Below, piece after piece: positions 17,674 to 26,322 of a stretch of DNA of 64,000 nucleotides (position 1 is its first letter; each line of letters starts with the position of its first letter). Made by a program: the position numbers and the translations under genes. The notes under the pieces were generated by a model. That model was given only the letters and a program-made list of their open reading frames with translations. It searched no databases and was not told the origin of the DNA. The stretch covers positions 126,001 to 190,000 of the forward strand of contig NZ_QJKD01000012.1 in assembly GCF_003201875.1 (NCBI RefSeq), read 5' to 3'. The DNA comes from Hungatella effluvii. Its GTDB lineage: Bacteria; Bacillota; Clostridia; Lachnospirales; Lachnospiraceae.

Positions 17674-19023
17674 ATGATAATCACAATTGTAGGCGGAGGC
17701 AGCACCTTTACACCGGGAATCGTAAAATCCATTGCTTTAAGACAGAAAGAACTGGAGGTAGAGGAAGTACGGCTGTTTGATATTGATGAAGATCGCCAGT
17801 ATAAGGTGAGTCTGGTGGTAGACTGGATCCTAAAGGATATGAAGTCTCCGATTCGCCTGACGGTAACGACGGACAAAAGGACGGCGTACGAAAATTCCAG
17901 CTTTATCTTTGCCCAGATGCGCGTAGGGAAATACGCCATGAGAGAAAAGGATGAGAAGATCCCGCTGCGCCACGGCTGTGTGGGACAGGAGACCTGTGGC
18001 TGCGGCGGACTGGCCTACGGACTGCGCACACTGTTTCCCATGATTCAGGTAATTGATGACGTGGAGAAGTATGCGGCCCCCGACCATTGGATATTAAACT
18101 ACTCCAATCCGGCGGCTGTGGTATCGGAAGCGTGCCGGGCGCTGCGCCCCCATGCCCGGATTATCAACATCTGTGATATGCCGATTGCAATCCTGGAGAT
18201 GGTGGGTAGATGTTTAGATATTCCGAATTTTACAGACTTTGATGTCAATTATTTCGGGCTGAATCATTTCGGCTGGTTTACGGATATCACGTATCAGGGT
18301 AGAGATTTAAAGGCGGAAATTACCGAATACGTTATGAAGAACAAGACGCTTCTGCCGCCGGATGTGCTGGAGAAGCTTAAGGAACACGACCGCGTGGGAG
18401 AACGTCATTTAAACGCCTCCTGGATCCATACCTGGAATAATGTGTATAAGGTCCTGCAGTCGAATCCGGAGTATCTGCCCAATACGTATCTGCAGTACTA
18501 TCTGCTGTCCAAGGATGTGGTGGAAGAATCCAATCCAGAGTATACGAGAGCCAATGAGGTAATGGACTCCAGAGAAAAGGATCTGTTTGAGGGAATTGAC
18601 CACTATATCAAGACCGGAGAGGTGACTGCAAAGGCATTCTACCACGGCGCCCACGGCAACTATATCGCGGATCTCGCCATGGCTCTTAAAAATGATACGA
18701 AGAAGAAATTCATCGTGATTGTACAGAATAACGGGGCCATTGAGAATATCGCACCGGATGCCATGGTCGAGGTTCCTGCCTATATCGGCAAAAATGGTCC
18801 GGAGGTAATATGTCAGGGGCCCATCGACGATTACTATAAGGGACTGATGGAGCAGCAGCTGGCATCGGAGAAGCTTCTGGTCGCCGGAGGCATCGAGGGC
18901 TCCTATGAAAAGGTATGGAAAGCCTTTTCCATGAATAAAACGGTGCCGTCGGCTACGGTGGCAAAGGCCATTCTGGATGAGATGATCGAGGCTAATAAGG
19001 AATTCTGGCCGGAGCTTCGGTAA
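17674..19023 (+). CDS. 6-phospho-alpha-glucosidase, GH4 (GlvA/MalH-like)
   Basis: A 449-residue GH4 enzyme. GGGSTFTPGIVKS (about residues 7-19) is the NAD-binding loop; QETCGCGGLAYGLR, NYSNPAA, CDMPIAI (the Cys is a metal ligand) and NYFGLNHFGWF are active-site motifs of the NAD+/Mn2+-dependent family, and the CDMP form is typical of 6-phospho-alpha-glucosidases. It cleaves phosphorylated alpha-glucosides to glucose and glucose 6-phosphate in the cytoplasm. ATG at 17674 is preceded by AGAGAGGA. It is the last gene of the PTS operon. Confidence 0.92.
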   Translation: MIITIVGGGSTFTPGIVKSIALRQKELEVEEVRLFDIDEDRQYKVSLVVDWILKDMKSPIRLTVTTDKRTAYENSSFIFAQMRVGKYAMREKDEKIPLRHGCVGQETCGCGGLAYGLRTLFPMIQVIDDVEKYAAPDHWILNYSNPAAVVSEACRALRPHARIINICDMPIAILEMVGRCLDIPNFTDFDVNYFGLNHFGWFTDITYQGRDLKAEITEYVMKNKTLLPPDVLEKLKEHDRVGERHLNASWIHTWNNVYKVLQSNPEYLPNTYLQYYLLSKDVVEESNPEYTRANEVMDSREKDLFEGIDHYIKTGEVTAKAFYHGAHGNYIADLAMALKNDTKKKFIVIVQNNGAIENIAPDAMVEVPAYIGKNGPEVICQGPIDDYYKGLMEQQLASEKLLVAGGIEGSYEKVWKAFSMNKTVPSATVAKAILDEMIEANKEFWPELR

Positions 19024-19040
19024 GCTTTGATGTTTTGCGC

Positions 19041-19069
19041 TTGACATACCTGGTAAAATCCATTAGAAT
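19041..19069 (+). promoter_or_regulatory. Sigma-A promoter upstream of mntP riboswitch
   Basis: TTGACA (19041-19046), 17-bp spacer, TAGAAT (19064-19069). The start point should fall near 19076, at the 5' edge of the riboswitch, 18-25 bases after the stop codon of the GH4 gene. Confidence 0.85.
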
Positions 19070-19077
19070 AAACGGAA

Positions 19078-19190
19078 GATGAGGGAGTAGTCAGCACGCC
19101 TCCCACGGGTCAGGGATGCGGCGTGCAGCAGGATCAACATACTGATAGCGTCTGTCTATCTGGTCCTGCTTAACTTGCTTTTATGCAAAA
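19078..19190 (+). promoter_or_regulatory. Manganese riboswitch, yybP-ykoY class
   Basis: The leader has the two conserved blocks of the yybP-ykoY aptamer: GAGGGAGTAG (19081-19090) and ATCAACATACTGATAG (about 19133-19148). Helices GCACGCC/GGCGTGC, AGCAGGA/TCCTGCT and GATAG/CTATC fit the branched fold. It is followed by an intrinsic terminator and then mntP, the usual partner of this Mn2+-sensing class. Boundaries are approximate. Confidence 0.85.
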
Positions 19191-19197
19191 AAGATGA

Positions 19198-19243
19198 GAC
19201 TTGTCTGCGGGTTTTTCGCTGCCTGCAGATAAGTCTTTTTTTG
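19198..19243 (+). terminator. Riboswitch expression-platform terminator
   Basis: GACTTGTCTGC pairs with GCAGATAAGTC around a GGGTTTTTCGCTGCCT loop region, followed by TTTTTTTG. Mn2+ binding to the aptamer should prevent this hairpin and switch on mntP. Confidence 0.8.
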
Positions 19244-19291
19244 TTCCCCGCATCATATACTTATTAAGCTTATACGCAGGAGGAATATCAC

Positions 19292-19852
19292 ATGTCATTA
19301 ATTGAGCTGTTCATTATCGCGGTGGGCCTTTCTATGGATGCCTTTGCCGTATCCATCTGTAAGGGGCTCTCCATGCAGAGGATGAGCTGGAAAAACGCAG
19401 TCATCGTCGGACTCTATTTCGGCGGCTTCCAGGCGGGTATGCCGCTTTTCGGTTACATATTGGGATCTCAGTTTAAAGAGGCCATCACTTCCATCGACCA
19501 CTGGATCGCATTTATCCTGCTGGGCATCATCGGATTCAACATGATCCGGGAGTCCCTGAATAAGGAGGAGGAATGCGTGGACTGCTCCGTGGCGCCGGGC
19601 AATATGATTCTGCTTGCCATCGCCACCAGCATCGATGCGCTGGCCGTCGGCGTCACCTTCGCCTTCCTGCAGGTACGCATCGTTCCGGCCGTCTCCTTCA
19701 TCGGTTCCACCACCTTTGTACTTTCCATCATTGGTGTCAAGGTCGGCAATGTCTTCGGCACCAGGTATAAGTCCAAAGCCGAGTTTGCAGGCGGGCTGAT
19801 CCTGGTGATTATGGGGGTGAAAATACTGCTTGATCATACATTGGGAATTTAG
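19292..19852 (+). CDS. mntP: Manganese efflux pump MntP
   Basis: A 186-residue membrane protein with six hydrophobic segments arranged as two repeats. SMDAFAVSICKG (about residues 15-26) and SIDALAVGVTFAF (about residues 112-124) carry the conserved transmembrane aspartates of the MntP family. The length is normal. It exports excess Mn2+; the upstream yybP-ykoY riboswitch makes it manganese-inducible. AGGAGGAATATCAC precedes the ATG. Confidence 0.95.
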   Translation: MSLIELFIIAVGLSMDAFAVSICKGLSMQRMSWKNAVIVGLYFGGFQAGMPLFGYILGSQFKEAITSIDHWIAFILLGIIGFNMIRESLNKEEECVDCSVAPGNMILLAIATSIDALAVGVTFAFLQVRIVPAVSFIGSTTFVLSIIGVKVGNVFGTRYKSKAEFAGGLILVIMGVKILLDHTLGI

Positions 19853-19861
19853 TCAAAATAT

Positions 19862-19950
19862 AAAACAGCGTGAAAATACGGAAGAAACTGATAATCCCGG
19901 TTTGTAAAAAGGGATTATCAGCTTCTTCCGTATTGCCCTGCTGTTTTTTT
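19862..19950. terminator. Bidirectional terminator between mntP and treC
   Basis: A long hairpin (AAAACAGC ... AATACGGAAGA ... CTGATAATCCC paired with GGGATTATCAG ... TCTTCCGTATT ... GCTGTTTT) ends in T runs on the + strand and, on the minus strand, in TTTTATATTTT. It can end both the converging mntP and tre transcripts. Confidence 0.8.
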
Positions 19951-19984
19951 ATGGTCCATTTGCTTTCCTAAAAAGCGTTCCGTA

Positions 19985-21649
19985 TCACTCTCTGATCATC
20001 ATAATAGCTCCATATGGAGAAAGCCGAATCTTCTTACTCTCCCTCTCTGCCTCATCGTTGGCAATCAGCGTTCTGTATTTCGTCAGATCCTCATCCGGAA
20101 GCTTTAAATCTGCCGCCGCTATGGACTGGCTTCTGTCGGTAAAATTAGTCAGGACCAGCAGCGTATCACCGCCGTACGTCCTTTTGTAGGCAAATACTGC
20201 CTCATGATCCTCCAGTACCGGTTCGTACCCGCCTTCGCTGATGACGTCGTACTCTTTCCTCAAGCCGACCAGCTTCTGATAGTAGTAAAAAATAGAATCG
20301 CTGTCTTCCAGGCATTCTTCCGCATTGATTTCTTTATAGTTCCGGTTGACTTCGATCCAGGGCACGCCGTTTGTAAAGCCGGCATACTCCTGATCGCTCC
20401 ACTGCATGGGAGTCCGGCTGTTGTCGCGGGACCGCTGGCGCAGCACCTCGTAAATCCGGGCTTCCTCCATTCCGCTTTCCTTCAGAATGTCGAAATAATG
20501 CAGGCTTTCCACATCACGGTACTGATCGGTGGAGGTAAAGCCGGCATTAGTCATGCCCAGTTCCTCCCCCTGGTAGATATAGGGCGTTCCTCTCATGCCG
20601 TGGATGGCCGTCGCCAGCATCTTGGCCGACTGCTTCCGGTATCCCGCTTCGTCCCCGAACCGTGATACCGCCCTCGGCTGATCGTGGTTGCACCAGAACA
20701 CGGCGTTCCATCCGCTGCCCTCGGCCATACCGGTCTGCCAGGTGTGAAAAATCTTTTTCAGGCCCATGAAATCATAGGGCATCAGAGACCATTTGTCTCC
20801 ATTTTTATAGTCTACCTTCAGATGGTGGAAATTAAAACACATCTTCAGCTGCTGTTCCTGCGGGTTGGTATACTGGATACAGTGATGGATTGTGGTGGAG
20901 GACATCTCCCCCACAGTGATGATATCGTCCTCGTACAGGCCGGTCTCCTTCACCATCTCTTTTAAATACTCATGCACCCGGGGGCCGTCTGTATAGAATC
21001 TGCGGCCGTCTCCCTCGTCGTCATCCTCAAAGTACGCGGGCTTGGAGATCAGATTGATGACGTCAAAACGAAAGCCACGGATTCCCTTCTTCTTCCAGAA
21101 GAGGAGAACCTTGCGAATTTCTTCCCGCACCTTAGGATTCTCCCAGTTTAAATCCGCCTGCGTCCGGTCATACAGATGAAGGTAATACTGTCCCAGCTCC
21201 TCCACGTACTCCCAGGCGCTGCCGCCGAACTTGGACTGCCAGTTGGTGGGGGGAACCCCTTTTTTTCCTTTCCGGAAAATATAGTAGTCCTGGTACTCCT
21301 TCTCTCCCTTAAGCGCCCGGGCAAACCACTCGTGCTGGGTCGAGGTATGGTTGAACACCATGTCAAACATCAGTCCCATACCCCGGTCAGCCGCCTCTTT
21401 GATGAGGCGGTCCAGGTCTTCCATGGTGCCGAACAGCGGGTCAATGTGGTAATAGTCCGCAATATCGTATCCATTGTCATTCTGCGGCGAGACGAAGAAG
21501 GGCGTAAGCCACAGATAATCGACGCCCAATTTCTTTAAGTAGTCCAGTTTCTCCGTGACTCCGTTTAAGTCACCGACACCATTACCAGTCGTGTCCCGGA
21601 AGGACTTTGGATAGATCTGATATACACACGATTTCCTGAAGTCTTTCAT
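19985..21649 (-). CDS. treC: Trehalose-6-phosphate hydrolase, GH13
   Basis: A 554-residue GH13 enzyme. The ATG at 21649 has GGAGGAG five bases upstream; the TTG twelve bases earlier overlaps that site and is rejected. YQIYPKSFRDTTGNGVGDLNGV and PQNDNGYDI are typical of phospho-trehalases. GFRFDVIN (nucleophile Asp), DIITVGEMS (acid/base Glu) and NHDQPR (transition-state Asp) are intact. It splits trehalose 6-phosphate into glucose and glucose 6-phosphate. It lies 16 bp after treP, with treR next, which favours trehalose over isomaltose as the substrate. Confidence 0.9.
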   Translation of the reverse strand: MKDFRKSCVYQIYPKSFRDTTGNGVGDLNGVTEKLDYLKKLGVDYLWLTPFFVSPQNDNGYDIADYYHIDPLFGTMEDLDRLIKEAADRGMGLMFDMVFNHTSTQHEWFARALKGEKEYQDYYIFRKGKKGVPPTNWQSKFGGSAWEYVEELGQYYLHLYDRTQADLNWENPKVREEIRKVLLFWKKKGIRGFRFDVINLISKPAYFEDDDEGDGRRFYTDGPRVHEYLKEMVKETGLYEDDIITVGEMSSTTIHHCIQYTNPQEQQLKMCFNFHHLKVDYKNGDKWSLMPYDFMGLKKIFHTWQTGMAEGSGWNAVFWCNHDQPRAVSRFGDEAGYRKQSAKMLATAIHGMRGTPYIYQGEELGMTNAGFTSTDQYRDVESLHYFDILKESGMEEARIYEVLRQRSRDNSRTPMQWSDQEYAGFTNGVPWIEVNRNYKEINAEECLEDSDSIFYYYQKLVGLRKEYDVISEGGYEPVLEDHEAVFAYKRTYGGDTLLVLTNFTDRSQSIAAADLKLPDEDLTKYRTLIANDEAERESKKIRLSPYGAIMMIRE

Positions 21650-21665
21650 ATTCTCCTCCAATTAT

Positions 21666-23075
21666 TTACCGAACGTCTTTTTTCTTACCGACTACTACCG
21701 TCAGCACAAATGGAACCACCATGGTAATCAGCATGCAGACAGCAAATCTTCCCATATACTGCGGCTGAATGGAAAGGATTCCTGGAATTCCGCCTACGCC
21801 GATGGAATTCGCCATAACGTTGCTTCCCACAGATACGGTCGCCGCAATCGCAGAACCGATCATGGCGGAGATAAATGGAAATCCTCTCTTTAAGTTGACA
21901 CCGAAGATCGCCGGCTCCGTGACCCCCAGATAACAGGAAATACATGCCGGAATGGATATCTGCTTCGCCTCTTCGTTATGCTTCTGTAAATAGATCATGC
22001 CGAGTACTGCGGATCCCTGTGCAATGTTGGATAAAGCGATCATCGGCCACAGCATGGTGCCGCCAAACTCCGCCATCAGCTGTAAATCGATGGCATTGGT
22101 CATATGGTGAAGACCGGTGATTACGAGCGGCGCGTAGATAAAACCGAATACGGTGGCGAATAACCAGCGGAAGCTTGAGGTAAGCCCTGCGTAAACCACC
22201 TTTGAGACCCAGGAGCCCACTGCCCAGCCCACAGGACCCAGAACCGCGTGAGCCGCAATCACGGCCAGCACCAGTGATAAGAACGGCACCACGATCATGG
22301 AAATCGCCTGAGGCGTAATCTTCTTAAAGAACTTCTCTAAATAAACCAGCACGAATCCAGCCAGAATCGCCGGAATCACCTGTGCCTGATAGCCGACCAT
22401 CTGCATGGTGAAGAATCCAAAATTCCATACCGGAACTTCCACGCCGGGAGCCATTGCATAGGCGTTTAACAGCTGCGGGGACACCAATGTCAGACCGAGT
22501 ACGATACCCAGAATCTGAGTCGTGCCCATCTTCTTCGTCACCGACCACGTGATGCCTACCGGCAGGAAATGGAATATCGCCTCACCGATCAGCCACAGGA
22601 AGCTGTGTAATCCCGCCCAGAACTGAGACACCTCGATCAGAGTCTCTGTCCCGCCGTTCATAAACCGAATCTCACCGATGATGTTCCGGAATCCCAGAAT
22701 CAGACCACCGACGATGATAGCCGGAATCAGAGGTGCGAATATCTCCGCGATATTGGCTACCGCCTTCTGAACCGGATTCATGTTCCCTTTCGCTTCCTCC
22801 TTCACTTCCTCCTTGGAAACTCCTTCAATCCCGGATACGGAGGTAAACTCATTGTAAAACACCGAAACATCATTACCAATAATCACCTGGAACTGTCCCG
22901 CCTGTGTAAACGTCCCCTTTACACTCTTCAGCGCTTCGATCTTCGCCACATCGGCTTTCTCAGGATCGGCCAGAACAAAACGCATCCTGGTCATACAGTG
23001 TGTGACTGCCGAGATATTCTGTTTTCCGCCGACATATTCCAGAAGCTTCTTTGCGTCATCCGAATACTTCCCCAT
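21666..23075 (-). CDS. treP: PTS EIIBC, trehalose-specific
   Basis: A 469-residue PTS permease with EIIB first (phospho-acceptor Cys27 in AVTHCMTRMRF), a linker, then EIIC from about residue 100 with about ten membrane spans ('GITWSVTKKMG', 'PLVITGLHHMTNAIDLQL', 'GVTEPAIFGVNL'). It phosphorylates trehalose during uptake. It has no EIIA domain and may use the glucose-type EIIA at 14679. The start at 23075 is chosen because AAAGGAGA lies seven bases before it; an ATG at 23093 has no such site. Confidence 0.92.
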   Translation of the reverse strand: MGKYSDDAKKLLEYVGGKQNISAVTHCMTRMRFVLADPEKADVAKIEALKSVKGTFTQAGQFQVIIGNDVSVFYNEFTSVSGIEGVSKEEVKEEAKGNMNPVQKAVANIAEIFAPLIPAIIVGGLILGFRNIIGEIRFMNGGTETLIEVSQFWAGLHSFLWLIGEAIFHFLPVGITWSVTKKMGTTQILGIVLGLTLVSPQLLNAYAMAPGVEVPVWNFGFFTMQMVGYQAQVIPAILAGFVLVYLEKFFKKITPQAISMIVVPFLSLVLAVIAAHAVLGPVGWAVGSWVSKVVYAGLTSSFRWLFATVFGFIYAPLVITGLHHMTNAIDLQLMAEFGGTMLWPMIALSNIAQGSAVLGMIYLQKHNEEAKQISIPACISCYLGVTEPAIFGVNLKRGFPFISAMIGSAIAATVSVGSNVMANSIGVGGIPGILSIQPQYMGRFAVCMLITMVVPFVLTVVVGKKKDVR

Positions 23076-23139
23076 AACCATTCTCCTTTTCATACACGTT
23101 TTTCATTTTTCTCTTCTTGTATGTTTATCTTGTGAATCC

Positions 23140-23168
23140 AATATAACATATACGTATATGTTTGTCAA
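23140..23168 (-). promoter_or_regulatory. treP promoter with TreR operator filling the spacer
   Basis: On the minus strand TTGACA (23163-23168), a 17-bp spacer and TATATT (23140-23145). The spacer together with the last base of the -10 hexamer is the perfect 18-bp palindrome AACATATACGTATATGTT (23145-23162). A near copy sits in the same place in the treR promoter. A GntR-family TreR bound here would exclude RNA polymerase; trehalose 6-phosphate is the usual inducer. Confidence 0.88.
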
Positions 23169-23305
23169 CATGTTTGGAAAAATAAATAAAAAAAACACCA
23201 GCGATTGGCTTCACAAGGGATGGAGAAACATTAATGGCCTCCCATTGGAGAACTGTGAATACTGGAATCAACTATTGTTTTTTTATCTTAAGGAGCCAAT
23301 ACACA

Positions 23306-23595
23306 GCCTCAGAGCTTGAGGAGAGTGGAAGGAGGCGGGGAAGAAAGAGCAAACGGTTTCCTTTTCCGAGGTTCGCAGGAAGTTAAGCAGAAAGACAGGA
23401 AAAAGGGGTGGTGAAATCTGGCCTCCAAGCCAGATTTCAAGTGGACACGGAGGAGAAGTCCTTCAGGAGTTCTCCGGAGTTTGCACGATCCGCCCTTTTT
23501 TCCTGTCTTTCTGCTTTACTTCCTGCTACCGAGGAAACAAGAAACCGTTTGCTCTTTCTTCCCCGCCTCCTTCCACTCTCCTCAAGCTCTGAGGC
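23306..23595. repeat. 290-bp nested palindromic element between treP and treR
   Basis: Arms of about 103 bases (23306-23408 and 23492-23595) are imperfect inverted repeats ending GCCTCAGAGCTTGAGGAGAG / CTCTCCTCAAGCTCTGAGGC. The apical loop contains its own hairpins, GAAATCTGGC/GCCAGATTTC (23413-23438) and GGAGAA/TTCTCC. There is no credible reading frame and no clear target duplication. It fills most of the 540-bp gap upstream of treP and downstream of treR. It could be a non-autonomous mobile element or a transcribed structured RNA; on the minus strand it would lie in the 3' end of the treR transcript. Confidence 0.7.
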
Positions 23596-23617
23596 GTAGC
23601 ATTCGTCAATCCTCTAT

Positions 23618-24331
23618 TTACAGTTTTCGCCTCGCAAAGTCCACAAACTTAAACTTATCCGGGCGGTGGCGGGACTCCGTAAACTGGAACAGCGTGGAAT
23701 CTTCCAGATACGTATAGCTCTTCACCACAACGATCATATCGTAGTTCTTCATATCCAGAAGACGGCGGTCCTCATCTCCCGCCATCTGTACCGTAATCTC
23801 CTTCATGGCGAAACCGATCTTTAAGCCCACCTCCTGCTCCAGATACTCATAGACGGAATCCTGGGCCGCCCGAAGCGGAAGATTATCCACCACCTTTCTG
23901 GAGAAATAATCCTTATCGATAATGATCTTTTCCCCCTCTATCTCCCTGACCCGCTCCAGGACAAACGCCTCGTCCTCGGGGCCGATCTGCAGGGCCTCCA
24001 TCAGCTTCGGGTTATTCCTGACGATCTCTAAATTTTCTACGTACGTTTTTGGCTTCGAATCGGAGAAACGGTATATCTCCTTAAAGCTGGCGATCTCCGA
24101 CACCGGGAAGTTAAATTTATTCTTGTCCAGAACGACCGCAGGCTTCCCCTTCGCCTTTCTGATAAATCCGTCCTGTACCAGCAGGTCCAGCGCCTTCCTG
24201 ACCGTATCGCGGGACGCGCCGTACAATTCCATCAAATCACCTTCGGAAGGAAGCTTGTCCCCTGCCTTGTATTCCCGCTTTTCAATCTGAGCCTGCAGCT
24301 GGTTGTAAAGATGTTTGTATTTACTCTCCAT
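23618..24331 (-). CDS. treR: Trehalose operon repressor, GntR/HutC family
   Basis: A 237-residue regulator. Residues 1-75 form the GntR winged helix (KLPSEGDLMELYGASRDTVRKALDLLVQDGFI) and the rest is a UTRA ligand domain (VLERVREIEGEKIIIDKDYFSRKVV). The start at 24331 follows AGGT and gives the family's usual length; the reading frame extends upstream but through the operator. It probably represses both treP-treC and itself via the 18-bp palindromes in the two promoters. Confidence 0.92.
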   Translation of the reverse strand: MESKYKHLYNQLQAQIEKREYKAGDKLPSEGDLMELYGASRDTVRKALDLLVQDGFIRKAKGKPAVVLDKNKFNFPVSEIASFKEIYRFSDSKPKTYVENLEIVRNNPKLMEALQIGPEDEAFVLERVREIEGEKIIIDKDYFSRKVVDNLPLRAAQDSVYEYLEQEVGLKIGFAMKEITVQMAGDEDRRLLDMKNYDMIVVVKSYTYLEDSTLFQFTESRHRPDKFKFVDFARRKL

Positions 24332-24396
24332 AATTGACCTCACTTTATTCGAATCAAGAATCCACAGCGAACCAAAACCATATAACTCCTGTATGT

Positions 24397-24425
24397 ATTT
24401 TAACATATACGTACAGCTTAGTCAA
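24397..24425 (-). promoter_or_regulatory. treR promoter with TreR operator in the spacer
   Basis: On the minus strand TTGACT (24420-24425), a 17-bp spacer, TAAAAT (24397-24402). 24402-24419 matches the treP operator at 15 of 18 positions (AACATATACGTACAGCTT), one perfect half-site plus a degenerate one. This predicts weaker autorepression. Confidence 0.8.
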
Positions 24426-24485
24426 CGCAAAATAAAGAGACAAAACAGTACTCTCCCGCGCGATGACAGAAAAAAAGGTTCGTCG

Positions 24486-25661
24486 CTAAAACGAACCTCC
24501 ATCCGAAATGACCACGTCAGAAGCGTCGATGACTCCATCTCCGCCTCCGTCACCACCCATGGAACCGATACCGCCTCCGATCCCACCGGCCCCCGGAATC
24601 TCCTGCGCCGCCCGCTCCTCTTCCCAGCTCCGGTGCTTTCCCGTCCCCAGAATATAGCAGGTGTCTGCAAGGCCTTCCCGTACAAGACTGTAATCGGCCC
24701 CATACCGGGCGGCCCTTCTCTTCTTCATCTCCAGCCTGATCTGCAGAACCTTCTTTTCCTTTCGCGCCTTCTCCGCATGCTTCTTTTGAAGCTTCAGGCT
24801 GCTTTCCCGGTCCAGCCGCCGGATCTTTCTGATTCCTCTTGCCAGCAGCTTCTGGAGAGAACGGATCGCCCTGTCGGCCTTCGTCCTCTCCTCCTCGTCT
24901 CCGAAGCAGGCCGCCAGCCTTAAATTTCCGATGCTCCGGTGAACGTCTCCCAGCACCTTCTGTACCTGGCCCTTTGTCCCCGCTCTGGCAAGGCTCCCGT
25001 AATGACCGCTGGTCGCATAGGAACTTACTGAGGCCTTTTTTACATTTATTTCTGATTCCAGCTTCTGCTTTTCCTGACTGCCCGGAAAGCCGGTAAGGCC
25101 TGATGTACCGTCTTTCTGACCGGACTTCTGCTTTCCTGCTGCCGGCGCCACCCACGTCTTTTTACCGGCTGCGTCTAAACACGCGCCCTCGCTCGCGTTG
25201 GCGCTTCCGCTCATCGCCAGTCCGCGCACCGTCTCCTTAAGAACAGCCTTACACCGTTCATACTCTCCGGCATCCCGCCCCATCCGCTTCAGGAAATCCG
25301 TAGTGACAACCAGAAAACGCCCTTTTCCCAGCGAAGCCGCCAACTGTTTTAAGTCGCGGGCCTCCTCCCGGTCCCGGATCAGAATCGTCACACCCGGATA
25401 ATCTTTTTCCAGAACACGCAGATAGTCTAGCACCGCTTCTTCCGAAATCGGCCCTCTGTCCTCGCCCCCAAACGCCACCGTGTCAGAAGTTCCGGCCCGC
25501 ACTGCCTCTTTCGCCGCGTTTCCTCCATACGTGATGCTCTTACCGCCTCTTACCTCAGCCGCGCCCTGACTTCCCATAGGATACGGCAGTCCATTTTCTG
25601 TTTCCGGAATCCCCGTTTTACCGATGCCTGGCCGCCAGGTGATCCGGCTGGCCGCCCCCAT
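24486..25661 (-). CDS. Conserved hypothetical protein with coiled coil and Gly-rich tail (DUF6033-like)
   Basis: A 391-residue protein I do not recognise with certainty; its layout recalls the clostridial DUF6033 family. Residues about 80-160 look like a compact alpha/beta segment ('VLDYLRVLEKDYPGVTILIRD', 'GKGRFLVVTTDFLKRMG'). Residues about 165-235 are low-complexity and polar. Residues about 260-345 are strongly basic and helical (RAIRSLQKLLARGIRKIRRLDRES). The tail is Gly/Asp-rich (GGIGGGIGSMGGDGGGDG). There is no signal peptide or membrane span. ATG at 25661 follows GGAGGTGGAGGG; a GTG at 25676 is a less likely start. No link to neighbours is evident. Confidence 0.7.
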   Translation of the reverse strand: MGAASRITWRPGIGKTGIPETENGLPYPMGSQGAAEVRGGKSITYGGNAAKEAVRAGTSDTVAFGGEDRGPISEEAVLDYLRVLEKDYPGVTILIRDREEARDLKQLAASLGKGRFLVVTTDFLKRMGRDAGEYERCKAVLKETVRGLAMSGSANASEGACLDAAGKKTWVAPAAGKQKSGQKDGTSGLTGFPGSQEKQKLESEINVKKASVSSYATSGHYGSLARAGTKGQVQKVLGDVHRSIGNLRLAACFGDEEERTKADRAIRSLQKLLARGIRKIRRLDRESSLKLQKKHAEKARKEKKVLQIRLEMKKRRAARYGADYSLVREGLADTCYILGTGKHRSWEEERAAQEIPGAGGIGGGIGSMGGDGGGDGVIDASDVVISDGGSF

Positions 25662-25800
25662 TTTCACACCCTCCACCTCCAGCTCCCTTCCGGCGGCTGA
25701 AACCGCCCAAATGCCGAGTCTGTCTGAGAAAATAGTATCACATCAGGGTGGTAAAATCAATGTTGATATAGCACGCAGTGCGCAGGCCCTGGAGAAGCAA

Positions 25801-25840
25801 AGACTGCCTGCACCGGTATTTCACCGACAGCAGGCAGTCT
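25801..25840 (-). terminator. Terminator-like hairpin after the YiaL gene
   Basis: AGACTGCCTGC paired with GCAGGCAGTCT, with an inner GTCGGTG/CACCGGT-like stem, lies 27 bp beyond the stop codon of the last gene of the catabolic cluster. It is followed on the minus strand by TTTGCTTCT, a short imperfect U tract. Confidence 0.6.
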
Positions 25841-25866
25841 TCTGTATGTTTTTCTCACATCTTCAT

Positions 25867-26322
25867 CTACACTCTGACCTTAATCACAATCTTCTTCACA
25901 TAGCATGCCTCTTTAGCCTGGCATCTCGGCTTATGTGCGTCCTCCGGAGCCACAACGATGCAGTCTCCCTCCTTTAACAGGACCGTGCCCGCTTCCTCGG
26001 GTTCGCAGAAGAATACGATGTCATTCGTCTCATCATAAGGAGCCTCTTCCGTCAGATCCGCACGTTTCGCATAGCCGAACTGTTCCTCGCCTTCCACCAC
26101 ATACTGGATATCGAAATATCGGTTGTGCGCTTCAAACTTGCACGTATCCGCCTTCAGAGAAGTGTATTCCTGAACGTTGGCGTAAATGTCATCGCCGTCA
26201 ATATCCACTCTTCCAACGGCCAGTGCCTTCAGATCCGCAGTCCGTAAAAATTCATAGCCCCTGCGGAATTTCTCAGCCAGATAGTCATATTTCTCCACTA
26301 CATTCAAATTACTTGTCAGCAT
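25867..26322 (-). CDS. YhcH/YjgK/YiaL family cupin-like protein
   Basis: A 151-residue protein of the DUF386 family (E. coli YiaL, YhcH, EbgC). The signatures 'EAHNRYFDIQYVVEGEEQFGYA', 'FFCEPEEAGTVLLKEGDCIVVAPEDAHKPRC' and a C-terminal 'KKIVIKV' strand are present; the His and Glu residues bind metal in the family. These proteins are linked to sugar or sugar-acid catabolism, perhaps as isomerases or mutarotases. It overlaps the HExxH gene by seven bases. Its companion in E. coli, YiaK, is also represented in this cluster (30730-31737), which strengthens a sugar-acid pathway. Confidence 0.9.
   Translation of the reverse strand: MLTSNLNVVEKYDYLAEKFRRGYEFLRTADLKALAVGRVDIDGDDIYANVQEYTSLKADTCKFEAHNRYFDIQYVVEGEEQFGYAKRADLTEEAPYDETNDIVFFCEPEEAGTVLLKEGDCIVVAPEDAHKPRCQAKEACYVKKIVIKVRV

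Noticed and set aside
21649..21661. TTG start for treC at 21661
   Set aside because: It overlaps the GGAGGAG ribosome-binding site that serves the ATG at 21649, and the extra residues are not typical of the family.
23306..23595. CRISPR or attachment site in the repeated stretch between treP and treR
   Set aside because: The repeats are inverted, not direct, with no regular spacers and no cas or integrase gene in the window.
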